Assembly (NCBI RefSeq): GCF_017591425.1
Contig: NW_024466459.1
Span: 1,178,001 to 1,242,000, forward strand
Source: Ochotona curzoniae
Taxonomy: Eukaryota; Chordata; Mammalia; Lagomorpha; Ochotonidae
Reading direction: 5' to 3'
Length of the DNA stretch: 64,000 nt
The position numbers and the translations under genes are program-made. The notes below the pieces were generated by a model that made no database searches, had not been told where the DNA came from, and saw nothing but the letters and a program-made list of their open reading frames with translations. Numbering within the stretch: the first letter of the stretch is position 1; every line of letters starts with the position of its first letter. Of this stretch, positions 33,904 to 64,000 are shown piece after piece.

Positions 33904-34110
33904 TGCTTTTTCTTTTCCCCATGATACTACTGTGCTGAAGGAAGTGGAGATTGATTTCTTGTTTTATTGTTTTCTTGTTTTATGCTTTACTACATAGTAT
34001 CACATCTTGTAGCTTATGGAAGCTTTGCTGCCTATAGATGCTGCCTCTGGAAGGTGTATCGCCACTGTTTTTCCAGTAAATCGGGCACCTTTTTTAATGA
34101 TTCATTTTTA

Positions 34111-34399
34111 ACTTTTTTTTTATTGGAAAGGCAGCTATACAGAAAGATCTTTTATCTGCTGGTTCATTCCCCAAGTGGCTGCAGTGGCCGCTGAGCCAAT
34201 TTGAAGCCAGGAGCCTCTTGTGAGTCTCCCATACAGGTGCAGGGTCTTCAGACTTTGGGCTGTCCTTGACTGTTTTCCCAGGCCACAGCAGGGAGCTAGG
34301 CGGGAAGTGGAGCAGCTGGGACATGAACCGGCACCCATGTGGGATCCCAGTGGATGCAAGGCAGGGATTTAGCCCCACTAGACTATGGCGCTGGGCTCC
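34111..34399 (-). mobile_element. C-SINE, full length
   Basis: Antisense copy, 'aactttttttttattggaaa' to 'atggcgctgggctcc'. Confidence 0.9.
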
Positions 34400-34914
34400 A
34401 TCAGACAGACATTCTTAGAGTATTGGGGTTACGGAAGAGTGTTAGCTGACATAGTTAATGTCACTGACCTTGGAAAGATCTTACCTGGCCTTTCGCAATG
34501 GTTTACCTCCTGTCCTGCTTGCTTTGGTTTCACAGCGTGTTAACTCCCTGAAGTGACGTGACTAGGTATGTTTCCTCCTGGGCCATATTGGACTCTGAGG
34601 GTTAGGGCTGTCTAATACCATTACAATGCCTGGACTGGAACCCGGCAAGATGTAGACAGTACATTCTGACTTAGTCATCGCTGTGGTGGGGATTTGCAGG
34701 CTGGGATCTACCAGGAGACTGGGTAGGAAATTATCTTGGCAGTGGAGTTTGAGGGAAATGGAGGCTATACCTGTTTTTTTAACACTGAGCACATAGCAAA
34801 AGTGTTTAGTAGCCAATATAAAACAGTGTTACTAATAGGACCATTTAAATCTCTTCAAAGCAATTGGTTATTAAAACTTATGGTTCTATTATTTAGTTGA
34901 TTTTTTTCAAATTA

Positions 34915-35239
34915 GATTTTTTAAAAAACACTTATTTTTATTGGGAAACAGATATACAGGGAGGAGAGACAGAGAGGCAGATCTTCTGTCTACTGATTCA
35001 CTCCCAAGTGGCCGCAATAGCCAGAGCTGAGCTGATTGGAAGCCAGGAGCCAGGAGCTTCTTCCAGATCTCCCACACAGGTACAAGGACCCAAAGCCTTT
35101 GGCCATCCCCGACTGCTTTCCCAGGCCACAGGCAGGGAGCTGGGTGGGAAGTGGAGCTGCTGGGATTAGAACCGGCACCCATATGGGATCCTGGTGGTTG
35201 CAAGGCAAGGACTTTAACCACTAGGCCACTGCACTGGGC
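34915..35239 (-). mobile_element. C-SINE, full length
   Basis: Antisense copy, 'acacttatttttattgggaa' to 'cactgcactgggc'. Confidence 0.92.
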
Positions 35240-35264
35240 ACTAAATCTTTAGTTTTCAATTTAT

Positions 35265-35592
35265 TTATTTTTATTTAAAGATGTATTCATTTTTATTGGA
35301 AAAGCAGATATACAGAGAGGAGAGACAGAGAGGAAAATCTTCCGTCTGATGATTTATTCTGCAGGCGGCCACAATGGCCAGAGCTGAGTCTATCCAAAGC
35401 CCGGAACCGCCTCCAGGTCTCCCACGCAGGTGCAGAGTACAAAGGCTTTTGGGCCATCCTCGACTGCTTTCCCACGTCATAGGCAGGGAGCTGGATGGGA
35501 ATTGGGGCTGCCAGAATTAGAACCATAGCCCATATGGAATCCTGGCACATTTAAGGTGAGGACTTTAGCTGCTAAGCTATTACACCGGGCCC
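35265..35592 (-). mobile_element. C-SINE with perfect 15-bp target duplication
   Basis: Antisense copy flanked by tagttttcaatttat at 35250-35264 and 35593-35607. Confidence 0.95.
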
Positions 35593-35625
35593 TAGTTTTC
35601 AATTTATAAAATATATGTGAAAATG

Positions 35626-35949
35626 GGGGCCCGACGCCATGGCCTAGCGGGCGAAGTCCTCACCTTGAATGCGCCTGGATCCCATATGGGTGCCAGTTCT
35701 AATCCCGCAGCTCCACTTCCCACCCAGCTCCCTGCTTGTGGCCTGGGAAAAGCAGTCGAGGTCAGCCCAAAGCCTTGGGACTCTGCACCCATGTGGGAGA
35801 CCCGAAAGAGGTTCCTGATTTCGGATCAGCGCAGCACCGGCCGTTGTGCTCACTTGGGGAGTGAATCATCGGATGGAAGATCTTCCTCTCTGTCTCTCCT
35901 CCTCTCTGTATATCTGACCTTGTAATAAAAATGAATCTTTAAAAAATAT
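35626..35949 (+). mobile_element. C-SINE with perfect 15-bp target duplication
   Basis: Sense copy, head 'ggggcccgacgccatggcct', flanked by atatatgtgaaaatg at 35611-35625 and 35950-35964. It forms an inverted pair with the copy ending at 35592, only 33 bases away. Confidence 0.95.
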
Positions 35950-35968
35950 ATATATGTGAAAATGTTAC

Positions 35969-36250
35969 TTTTTTAAAGTTTATTTTTATTTGAAAGGTAG
36001 ATTTACAAAGAGAAAGGGAGAGACAGAGATCTTCCATTTACAGGTTTACTCCTCAGATTGCTGCATTGGCCAAAGCTGAGCTGATCCCATCCTGGGAGCT
36101 GGGAGCTTCTTCCAGTTCTCCACGTGGGTGCAGGGTCCCAAGGACTTGGACCATCTTCCACCGTTCTCCCAGACTATCAGCAGAGAGCCGGGTCGGAAGT
36201 GGGGCAGCTGGCGCAGGCACCAGATCCCATATGGGCTGCAGGCACCGCTG
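35969..36250 (-). mobile_element. C-SINE, old subfamily
   Basis: 'tttatttttatttgaaaggt', 'ggagcttcttccagttctcc' and 'gatcccatatgggctgcagg', antisense. Confidence 0.82.
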
Positions 36251-36354
36251 CAGTGTCCTCTGTCAACCGTTTATGTGTACAGCTTGGTGGTGTTGGGACT
36301 ACATTGTTTTCCTGCCATCACCGCTGGTCAGCCTTTGAGCTCTTGTTTGCTTTT

Positions 36355-36655
36355 TCTTTAAAGATTTATTTTGTTTTTACTTGAAAGGCAGAATTACAGG
36401 AAAAAGAGACACAAAGAAAGATCTTGCATCCTTTGGTTCACCACCCAAATGGCTGTAATTCCAGAGCCAAAACAAGCTGAACCAACGCCAGGTGCCGGAG
36501 CCCCTGGGTCTCCCATGACGATGCAGGCGCACAAGGCTTTGGGCCTTCCTCCACTGTTTTCCCACACTACAGCCAGGGAGGTGGACGGGAGCTGGTACTC
36601 CTGTGGGGTGCTGATGCTGAAGGCAGAAGGTTAGCCTGTTTTGCCATGGGTCTGA
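36355..36655 (-). mobile_element. C-SINE, old subfamily
   Basis: 'tttaaagatttattttgttt', 'gcccctgggtctcccatgac' and 'tagcctgttttgccatgggt', antisense. Confidence 0.78.
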
Positions 36656-37127
36656 TCCTGAGCTCCCACCCCAACCTCCCCCCCCCTTTTTATTTAATTT
36701 TTCAAGTTTTTATGTAAGTAATTCAGTGCAACATGGGTTTTAGATCTTGTTGAAAACAGCCACATACATGCACTACACATGGTCCTATCTTGTTGTCCTA
36801 TCATCTCTGCCTGGAATTTTTAAATTCCGTACTTAACTGGAACTAAGTTAGCTCCCGTAGTTGGTTCACTCCCTTGCTATTCTCTGTCTCATCTTTCCAG
36901 GCTTCACATCTGGTAAAATGGAGGACTTGAAAACAAGTGCAGGATTTTTTTTGTTTTGTTAGATTTATACCATGTAGGCCCTTCTTTTTCTTTATCAGAT
37001 CCAAAGAGTTCATTGTCATCCTTATTTTTGTATCTGCAGCTCCATTTCCTGTGACAACTTCTACGTTAGCAGATCTGTATTTGCCCAAAACTTTTTTCTT
37101 TTTTTTTTTCAGGATTAATTTGTTGTT

Positions 37128-37456
37128 GTTTTAGATTTATATATTTTTATTGCAAAGGCAGATATACAGAAAGGAGCAGAGACAGAGAGGAAGATCTTCT
37201 GTCTATTGATTCACTCCCCAAGCAGCCGCAACTGGCCGGTGCTGAGCCAATCTGAAGCCAGGAGCCATGAACTGTTCCGGGTCTCCCACGCGGGTGCAGG
37301 GTCCCAAGGCTTTGGGCTGTCCTCGACTGCTTTTCCCAGGCCACAAGCAGGGAGCTGGGTGGGAAGTGGAGCTGCGGGATTAGAACCAGCGCCCATATGG
37401 GATCCCGGGCGCATTCAAGGTGAGGACTTTGGCTGCTAGGCCATAGCGTCGGGCCC
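37128..37456 (-). mobile_element. C-SINE, full length
   Basis: Antisense copy, 'ttttagatttatatattttt' to 'ccatagcgtcgggccc'. Low divergence in the head. Confidence 0.93.
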
Positions 37457-38765
37457 AGCATTACGTATTTCTACTAGCAGTGTATGTTGATTCTGGTTTC
37501 TACACATCTGCCAGTACTTATGTTCTGATGTGTGTGCGCCTGCCATCTTAATGAATGTAAGGGTGATGTCATTGTGTGATTGTGTTTCCCTGCTGATTAG
37601 TTTCATTCAGCATCTTCCTGTGCTTACCAGCCTTCTGAATTATCTTTGAAGAAATCTCAAATAGTTTGCCTGTTTTAAAAATTGTGCTGTTTCTTTTTTG
37701 TTGTTGTTTATTTGCTGTCGTGTTGAGTGTGTGAGTGTATGTGTGTCTAGTGGAGCTTCCGCTGGTGAAGGAAGCCACGTGGTAAATATTTGCTCTGAAA
37801 GCCAGTTGGTGTTTTCATCTTTTCTGCCATTGGTTTGAGAAGAGGTGAGTTTGCTGGGGTGGTGGGAAGGATGGTACGACTGATGGTGGGAGCTTCTTTT
37901 CTCCTGTCAGTTCTAACACTGACATTACCTAAGGTCTGACTTGCCCCTTTGGCCATCTGTCCTCTCTGCTAGCTTATCTATGTGACACCCCCAGATGCAG
38001 ACTCCTTATATTCCTACCAAACCTACATCTCCCCCCAGATCAGTTTCCATGGAATTTCAGAGTCTACCTTGCATCTCTCCTTAGTTCTGCTGTAAACACT
38101 GAGCTCATCTCACCTTGAGCCTGCTTTTTAAAGTTTGGTCCTCATTTCCGGTTTCCATCTTTGTCGGTGGTACCAACCTTAATCTGGCTTTGGAAGCCAG
38201 AAACTTTCAGTTATTCTTGACTCTTCCATCAATGTTCAGGACATGCAACCCTGTTGATTATTACAGATTCCTGTAACACATCAAGCCTCACTCCCTTCTT
38301 GCTCACAGACATGTCCTCAGTTTGTGACCTTATCACGGTGTTTGTAGGTCTGTGATTACTGACAGCTTTCAATGCCTTGACTTTCCTGGTTTATCCAGTC
38401 TAGAATGGTGTTACTATTCTAGATTGTCTCCTTTTTGCTTAAGTTAATTATTTTCTGGATGTTAAAATAGAGTTTTATATGGTATGTTAGCATAGCCAAC
38501 TAAGCAGTTTATCTTGGCCTACTCTGTCCTTCTGAACATGCGCCCTCTAGCTTCCCACATGTCCTGCTGGACTCTGGCCACACTGAACTGTCCTCTGCAT
38601 TAATAAAGATGGTTCTGTCAGTCGGATTACTTTCCAACACATCTCCTGGGTCTGATACTTCTTCAGGTTTCAGGGAAACTGTGCCTTCAACTCCACCCAT
38701 GGTCATGGACAACCAAAGGAAAAAAAAAATACTGTGTAGTGTATGTTAGAAAAAAATCATGTCTT
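37457..38765. other. Repeat-poor part of DDX42 intron 1
   Basis: About 1.3 kb without C-SINE. A TG-rich patch is at about 37726-37746. Nothing coding seen. Confidence 0.5.
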
Positions 38766-38998
38766 GTTAAGATTTATTTATTTGAAAAACAGTGACAGTT
38801 TGTTTTGACTGCTGGTTCATTCCCCACATGGCCACGGTAGCCACGTGTGGACCAGCTAAAGCCGGGAACTCTCTGTTCCCAGGCTGTCTGCTCCTGCCGA
38901 GCGAGGCACATTAGCAGGAGGCTGAATCAGAGGCAAAGCGGCTGGGACTGAACAGGCACAGCGATGAGGGTTGCAGGTATGAGCCCAACTCACTCTGC
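38766..38998 (-). mobile_element. C-SINE, old, shortened
   Basis: 'ttaagatttatttatttgaa', 'ctggttcattccccacatgg' and 'gcggctgggactgaacaggc', antisense. Confidence 0.72.
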
Positions 38999-39018
38999 CA
39001 TAATCTTGGCCTGTGTGG

Positions 39019-39262
39019 TTTGTTTTTTGTTTGAAGAGACATGAACATACAGAACTTCCCTTTGCTGGTTTGCTCCCCAGATGCTTGCTGTGCCTGGGAC
39101 CAAATCTGGGGTCTGGCTCCAGGAACTGGAAGTAGTCCCGATCCCCCCAAGGTCCTGGAGCCATCAGAGCTGCCACCCAAGGTCTGTATTAGCAGGTAGC
39201 TGCAGTCGGGAGTTGGAACCATGTGGAAACCTAGGTGTTCCAGCGTGGAACATTTTAAACCA
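39019..39262 (-). mobile_element. C-SINE, ancient
   Basis: 'ttgctggtttgctccccaga', 'gtattagcaggtagctgcag' and 'agttggaaccatgtggaaac', antisense. Confidence 0.62.
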
Positions 39263-39327
39263 ATTTGATAACTGGTAGGTTAAGTGCCCTCGCACATCAT
39301 GTTTTTAGCTGCTTAAAACTACCTTGC

Positions 39328-39615
39328 GGGCCCGGCGCGGTGGCGCAAGTGGTTAAGGTCCTCGCCTTGCATGCCCGGGATCCCATATGGGCACCGGTTC
39401 TATCCTGGCAGCCCCGCTTCCCTTCCAGCTCCCTGCCTGTGGCCCGGGAAAGCAGTCGAGACCCAGAAGAGGCTCTTGGCTTTGGATCAGCATAGCATCA
39501 GCCGTTGCGCTCACTTGGGGAGTGAATCGTCGGACGGAAGATCTTCCTCTCTGTCTCTCCTCTTTGTATATCTGCCTTTCCAATAAAAAAATAATAAAAA
39601 TAAATTTTTTTTAAA
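39328..39615 (+). mobile_element. Young C-SINE with perfect 13-bp target duplication and internal deletion
   Basis: Sense copy with head 'gggcccggcgcggtggcgca'. It is flanked by aaaactaccttgc at 39315-39327 and 39616-39628. Relative to the copy at 40069 it lacks about 40 bases between 'gcagtcgag' and 'acccagaagagg'. Confidence 0.97.
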
Positions 39616-39712
39616 AAAACTACCTTGCCACCTGCTCGAGAACAGATACTGTGTACCTGGTGTATAAAATGCCCAACACTTAACATACTGCTTGCAAACT
39701 TTTCAGATCTGT

Positions 39713-39956
39713 TGGGCCCAACAGTGTGACCTAAGCCCCTGCCTGCTACACTGGCACCCCACGTGGGCACCAATCCAATACCTGATTGCTCCACTTTTGG
39801 TCCACCTCCCTGCTAATGTATCTGGGAAAGCAGCAGAGGACAACCCGAGTGTGTGGGCTCCTTCACCCATGCGGGAGGCCCAGAAACAGTCTGGGCTCTT
39901 GGCTTCGGCCTGATACAGCCCTGCCCTCTGTGGGGAGCGAACAAACTATTACAAGT
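39713..39956 (+). mobile_element. C-SINE, ancient
   Basis: 'gggcccaacagtgtgaccta', 'gggaaagcagcagaggacaa' and 'tggggagcgaacaaac', sense. Confidence 0.75.
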
Positions 39957-40040
39957 TTTCCTGCTAGGAGGTCATTTATGTTATTCTTAAAATCCACAAT
40001 TAAAATCTCTCTACCATCCTTCCTTTGCTTGCCTTCTGAC

Positions 40041-40720
40041 TTTTTTTTTTTTTTTAAGAATTATTTTAGGGCCCGGCGCGGTGGCGCAAGTGGTTAAAGG
40101 TCCTCGCCTTGCACGCCCGGGATCCCATATGGGCGCCGGTTCTAATCCCGGCGGCCCCGCTTCCCTTCCAGCTCCCTGCTTGTGGCCTGGGAAAGCAGTC
40201 GAGGACAGCCCAAGGCTTTGGGAACCTGCACCCGCGTGGGAGACCCGGAAGAGGCTCCTGGCTTCGGATCGGCATGGTATCGGCCCGTTGCGCTCACTTG
40301 GGGAGTGAATCATCGGACGGAAGATCTTCCTCTCTGTCTCTCCTCTCTGTATATCCGCCTTTCCAATGAAAAAATAATAAAAATAAATCTTTTTAAAAAA
40401 AAAAGAATTATTTTATTTTATTGAAAAGTCAGATATACAGAAAGGAGGAGAGACAGGAAGATCTTCCGTCCGATGATTGGCTCCCCAAGTTACTACAATG
40501 GCCGGTGCTGTGCTGATCCAAAGCCAGGAGCAGGAACTTCTTCCAGGTCTCCCACGCGGGTACAGGGTCCCAAAGCTTTGGGCTGTCCTCAACTGCTTTC
40601 CCAGGCCACAAGCAGGGAGCTGGATGGGAAGTGGAGCTGCCGGGATTAGAACTGGCGCCCATATGGGATCCTGGGGCGTTCAAGGCGAGGACTTTAGCCA
40701 GTAAGCTACCGCACCAGGAC
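40041..40720 (-). mobile_element. C-SINE (antisense) split by a younger C-SINE
   Basis: The tail lies at 40041-40068 and the rest at 40403-40720, ending 'taccgcaccaggac'. The interruption at 40069-40402 is a separate, younger insertion in the opposite orientation. Confidence 0.93.
40069..40402 (+). mobile_element. Young full-length C-SINE nested in an older copy
   Basis: Sense copy bounded by aagaattatttta at 40056-40068 and 40403-40415. The left junction tttt/aagaa is the pattern cut by L1 endonuclease. The tRNA-like head is intact, with an A-box-like 'tggcgcaagtggttaaagg' and a B-box-like 'ggttctaatcc'. It carries the full central body and an (aataaaa)n tail. Confidence 0.97.
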
Positions 40721-41303
40721 TGTTCTGTAGAAATTTTATTGTCTGTTATAAGTTAACTTGAGGTAGGGTGTCAGTGAATTGTAGTTCCTTCCTGGATAAG
40801 CATTCTGGTGGGCAAGATGCTCCATAAACACATGGCTGGTAAGTGCACGTGCGAGACAGATAACTGACCGCTAGCTACAGATAGCTGGTCTTGTAAGTTT
40901 CCCGTCTTTGATCCTTTAAGATGCTGTTCCCAGATGGTAAACTACCTTGAGGACACTGTTGCTAATGACATCTCTGTCTTTATTATGGCAAGCATCGTAT
41001 TTAAGATTTTGGGTTGTTTTGGGGTTTAGCTGTCTCTCTATCCCTGGTGAGAAAGGCTAGCATATTAAATCTTTGAGTGTGCCTGAAAGAAATAATTGGG
41101 ATATGTCACATTTTCGGAAATATTAGAAGTCAGAGCCTTTTGAAGGAATTGATACTAAATACTAAATTCCTGCTTAAATTGAGCTGGTTTAATGTGAGAA
41201 GTGGAAGTTTAGAGTTAAATCATAGATAGTAATGAAAAGAGAGAATCCTTGAGACGGCTTATAAAATTAATTTCATTTGTGTCCAGGAGAGCAGCCTGAC
41301 ATC

Positions 41304-61294
<19,991 letters not shown>

Positions 61295-62170
61295 GAGATT
61301 GTGTGTGAAGCGTGAAGTCAGTTGTCTTTAATTTTATTTTTAGAAAGATTTTGGTAACTAGATGTCTCAGGGCTGGGTTGGGGTCAGATATAAGGACCCC
61401 CTGCCCTTAGTGAAGAGCTGGAGTTTTGGAGACATCCCTTCGTCAGAGTCATTTTTCAGATGTTTTCTTGGGAAACTGCTTTGGTCCTGTGATGCAGTGA
61501 GAGCAAGCTGGGAAACTTCTTTGGGTTCTAGGTGAGTTGCTGTGAGGGTAAGTTGAGGATACCTTGAGAGAAAGGGCCTTAGAGGGCACAAAACTCACTC
61601 TAGGTTTATATTATATGTAGCTTATATTTTTTACTAAAATGTCACCTTACAAACATCTATATAAGTCAGACTTTTTCTTAGCTGTGTGGCCAGGCAGTCC
61701 CCTTTGTAGGAGTTGGCTTCTGCAAACCCAGTTGAGCTGTTGGAGGAGGGGAACACGACTTGAACAGATGTGGGTGCTCAGGTTCCCAGGCAGGTCTGTA
61801 TGCAGCCCTGAGACAGGCACAAGCACGCCCTCCTCCTCCCTCCCCACCAGGCCCCACCAGATTTGGGGGCCCCAGCCCTTATGCTGGGAGGGAAGGGTCC
61901 TGGAAACAGGACTGTGATCATCCCAAGTCTGAGATGTTGCTGAATTCAAAATGGAACCCAACAACAGCTTTTTAAAAGTGTCTTCTATTTCATTTTTTTT
62001 TAAACTTGCCCCAGTGGTAGTCTTTTCCTGAAATGATTTTGATGATTTTTTGTTCTATCTTGTTTATAAAAAGGAAAATATACAAACTTCAGATTTTGTG
62101 ACTTTGTGAAGGTTTCTTTAAGATGTGCATTCCTCTGCTTGCTCTGTAGTAAATGTTTTACTGCTGGGAC
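61295..62170 (+). other. DDX42: DDX42 3' UTR
   Basis: About 0.87 kb from the TAA stop (61292-61294) to an AGTAAA hexamer at 62148-62153. That hexamer is followed by a T/G-rich element (tggactgtttgtcatttctg) suited to cleavage near 62170. There are no SINE copies. No canonical AATAAA was found on this strand in the interval, so the end depends on the variant hexamer. Confidence 0.6.
62148..62153 (+). terminator. DDX42: Candidate DDX42 polyadenylation signal (AGTAAA)
   Basis: The variant hexamer lies in 'ctgtagtaaatgtttt' with a downstream GT-rich element. It sits just before the FTSJ3 3' end on the other strand, which leaves almost no spacer between the two transcripts. Confidence 0.5.
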
Positions 62171-62249
62171 CTGTGGACTGTTTGTCATTTCTGCTTCACC
62201 ACGGGCTGGCACACGGGAATCTCGGCACACGTGGTATGAGCCAGCAAAA

Positions 62250-62431
62250 GACACTTCATCTCATCTTGGCTTTATTCAGCTAATAGGTTAATGTTTTGAC
62301 TTTTCACCCCCCTACACACACACCACATTCCTCAGTGTCTGCAGATGGGATGGGAGAACACTCCTGCTACCCAGGATCACTGCCAGGGTGTGGCTGCCAT
62401 GTCCTGTTCTCGCCCAACGCTGGGGCTCTGC
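62250..62431 (-). other. FTSJ3: FTSJ3 3' UTR
   Basis: About 180 bases from the FTSJ3 stop to just past the minus-strand AATAAA at 62276-62271. This short UTR is typical of the gene as I know it. It ends within about 80-100 bases of the inferred DDX42 end. Confidence 0.7.
62271..62276 (-). terminator. FTSJ3: FTSJ3 polyadenylation signal (AATAAA)
   Basis: A canonical AATAAA read on the minus strand (tttatt on the plus strand), 156 bases after the stop codon. It is the first such hexamer downstream of the gene. Confidence 0.75.
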
Positions 62432-64000
62432 TCACTTCCGCTTGTGTTTTTTCTTCTGTTCTTTCCTCTGCTGTGCCCTCTGGTCCTTCTTCATCCTGGA
62501 GTCCACCACCTTGAAGTGACCTCTGACTCCAGCTGGCCGCCGCACCTTGCGGCCTACGCCTTTTTTGGCTACAACGTAGGTAACTTGGCGTTTCTCCTTG
62601 CCCAGTCCGGCCTTCTTGTAGAGACTGCAAAGGAAAACAACCGGTTAGAGGCCTTGCTGTCACCCTTTTAACCTCCTCATGTCCTGGGGTCCTTCCCCCA
62701 GTCACCTTCGCAGCTGTGCCACTTTCTCTCGCTCCGAGATGTCCACTGTGTTCACCACAGCCTCAGCCTTCTTCTTGGTCTGCTCCAACTTCTTCAGCAT
62801 CTGGGAATGTGTTTCAGTCAGTGACCTCTCCCTCGGCCCTGGCCCACACCTGAGCTGCAGGCAGCCCTCCACACTTACCCTCCGTTTCTTTCTAGCCTTG
62901 GCCTCAGCCACTTTTTTGATGGGACGTGCGTTGATTTCCCTCCAGCGTTTCCGGTAATGTTCCACTTCCTTCTTGTCAATGGGCAATTGCCGGATCCGGT
63001 GCTGTTTTTCTTCCTGCACAAACCACTCTGGAAGCTCCCCTTCCTCTTCATTAAATGCGTACCTAGGCAAGACAGGGCAACAGTCCAGCAACAACCACTG
63101 TGGGCTTCTGAAGAAGAAACCACCCACTTCCCCATGGTCTGGTCCCCATTACCGGTTGAAGGAGTTATCTATGAGGTCTCGCTTGGCCTTTTTGGAAGAG
63201 GCAATCACAGCTCCCAGAGCCAGGCCTTCAGGATCTAGTATCCGATGTTTTGCTAGGTAGGCAAAGGGCAGACTTGATCTGAGCACTGAAATTTCCCACT
63301 GGTCTCCCCACTCCACCCAACCAGGCTGCACTGTGCTCTCACCTGGGTCCTCAATAGGCACTACCTCAAACCCAGCATCATCTGACGGCAGCCCTCGGCT
63401 TCGCTTCTTACCACGGGACGCTGCCCAGCTGTGGCGGGCAGAGAACTAAGTGAATATTCTAGTACCCACAGCACAGTCCCAGCTGACCACAACCCCTGCC
63501 ATCCAGGCTGTACCCCAGGCTGACCAAATTAGAATGTACAGGGCTGTTAAAGGGCTTGTTCTTTAGAGAAATGACTTCAGGCCACTGCTGGATCTCACCT
63601 CTCTTCATCCTCACTGCTGCTGCTATCACTGTCTGAGCTGTCATCTCCGACAGGGGGAGCCTCTGTCTCCCCGGAGGCCGTTTCCTGGCCCGGGAGAGAC
63701 TGTGTTTGAGTCTTCAGATTTAAAGCTGGGGGTGCTGATGGTGGCTGCTGCTCCTGCTTTGGCTGCTTTGGCTGCTGCTGCCGCTCCTTCCGGCGGTTCT
63801 CGTGTAACAGCTGAGCCTGGCTGATCTCCAGGGCTTCATCCGCATCATCCTCGATGCCACTGAAGCCATCCTGTGGCGAGGGAACAACCTTCAGCCACCT
63901 TTTTCTCAGGGGATGCCAACTTCCTGTCAGCCTAGCCCTCAGCCCTGTACCTTTGAGAACCACAGATTGGCTTGTTCTTCCTGCAGTACTGCCTTTTCCT
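62432..64000 (-). CDS. FTSJ3: FTSJ3 (SPB1 homologue), pre-rRNA 2'-O-methyltransferase, C-terminal part
   Basis: Seven exons on the minus strand: 64000-63951 (cut by the window edge), 63870-63599, 63428-63343, 63252-63153, 63062-62879, 62800-62706 and 62624-62432 (stop TGA included). All junctions are GT/AG with matching phases. They give the last 325 residues, from [15 protein letters not shown] to [10 protein letters not shown], of a protein that is about 847 residues in human. The part present is the acidic/poly-Gln linker plus the conserved Spb1 C-terminal domain ([56 protein letters not shown]). The methyltransferase domain lies beyond the window. Known role: a nucleolar enzyme needed for pre-rRNA processing. 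The linker ([21 protein letters not shown]) differs most from human; the C-terminus is nearly unchanged. The Lys-rich end is a nucleolar targeting signal (inference). Confidence 0.97.

Larger units (their letters stand above)
29635..41286 (+). other. DDX42: DDX42 first intron
   Basis: An 11.65-kb intron between the non-coding first exon and the start-codon exon. It is the most SINE-loaded part of the window, with copies listed individually below. Stretches without recognised repeats are at about 30.2-31.0, 32.4-32.9, 34.4-34.9, 36.66-37.13, 37.46-38.76 and 40.72-41.28 kb. I saw no further exon in them. Confidence 0.8.

Noticed and set aside
40069..40150. tRNA gene suggested by A-box and B-box-like sequence
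   Set aside because: This is the tRNA-derived head of a C-SINE, repeated throughout the window. It does not fold as a complete tRNA with an acceptor stem.

Overview
This window is nuclear mammalian DNA from a lagomorph. The three protein-coding genes are split by canonical introns. About seventy copies of one tRNA-derived SINE fill the introns and intergenic DNA. This is the lagomorph C-repeat: a tRNA-like head with the phrase 'cccatatgggcgccggtt', a body with 'ctttcccaggccacaagcagggagctgg', and an 'aataaaaataaatctt' tail. The youngest copies begin 'gggcccggcgcggtggcgcaagtgg'. That form fits pika (Ochotona) better than the rabbit consensus I remember, so the genus is an inference and the order is firm.

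Layout. (1) 1-8.4 kb: SINE-rich, non-coding, ending in a CpG island with a dense GC-box array (7.15-8.35 kb). By human synteny this island is probably the promoter of STRADA, reading leftward, and 1-7.5 kb would be its first intron. I found no STRADA coding exon. (2) 8.4-12.7 kb: intergenic. (3) 12.7-29 kb, minus strand: the complete coding region of CCDC47. Twelve coding exons join exactly to 483 codons. (4) 28.4-30.2 kb: a CpG island acting as a head-to-head promoter for CCDC47 (left) and DDX42 (right). (5) 29.5-62.2 kb, plus strand: DDX42. It has a non-coding first exon, an 11.6-kb SINE-packed first intron, and 17 coding exons joining exactly to 940 codons with all DEAD-box helicase motifs. 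(6) 62.25-64 kb, minus strand: the 3' part of FTSJ3 (last 325 residues, seven exons, one cut by the window edge). It is tail-to-tail with DDX42, and the polyadenylation signals are only about 120 bp apart.

The gene order (STRADA)-CCDC47-DDX42-FTSJ3 is that of human 17q23.3. The products act in separate processes: CCDC47 in ER membrane-protein insertion, DDX42 in U2 snRNP/SF3b-linked RNA remodelling, and FTSJ3 in nucleolar pre-rRNA methylation. They share promoters and terminators, not a pathway.

The points most worth a second look are: an in-frame, phase 0-0 candidate cassette exon in DDX42 (58922-59086) that would add 54-55 residues; a GC-AG intron after the second DDX42 coding exon; a minisatellite-like GC-box promoter at 7.95-8.22 kb; an unexplained 350-bp segment with LTR-like signals inside CCDC47; and a set of young, nested and inverted SINE insertions whose target-site duplications can be read directly.
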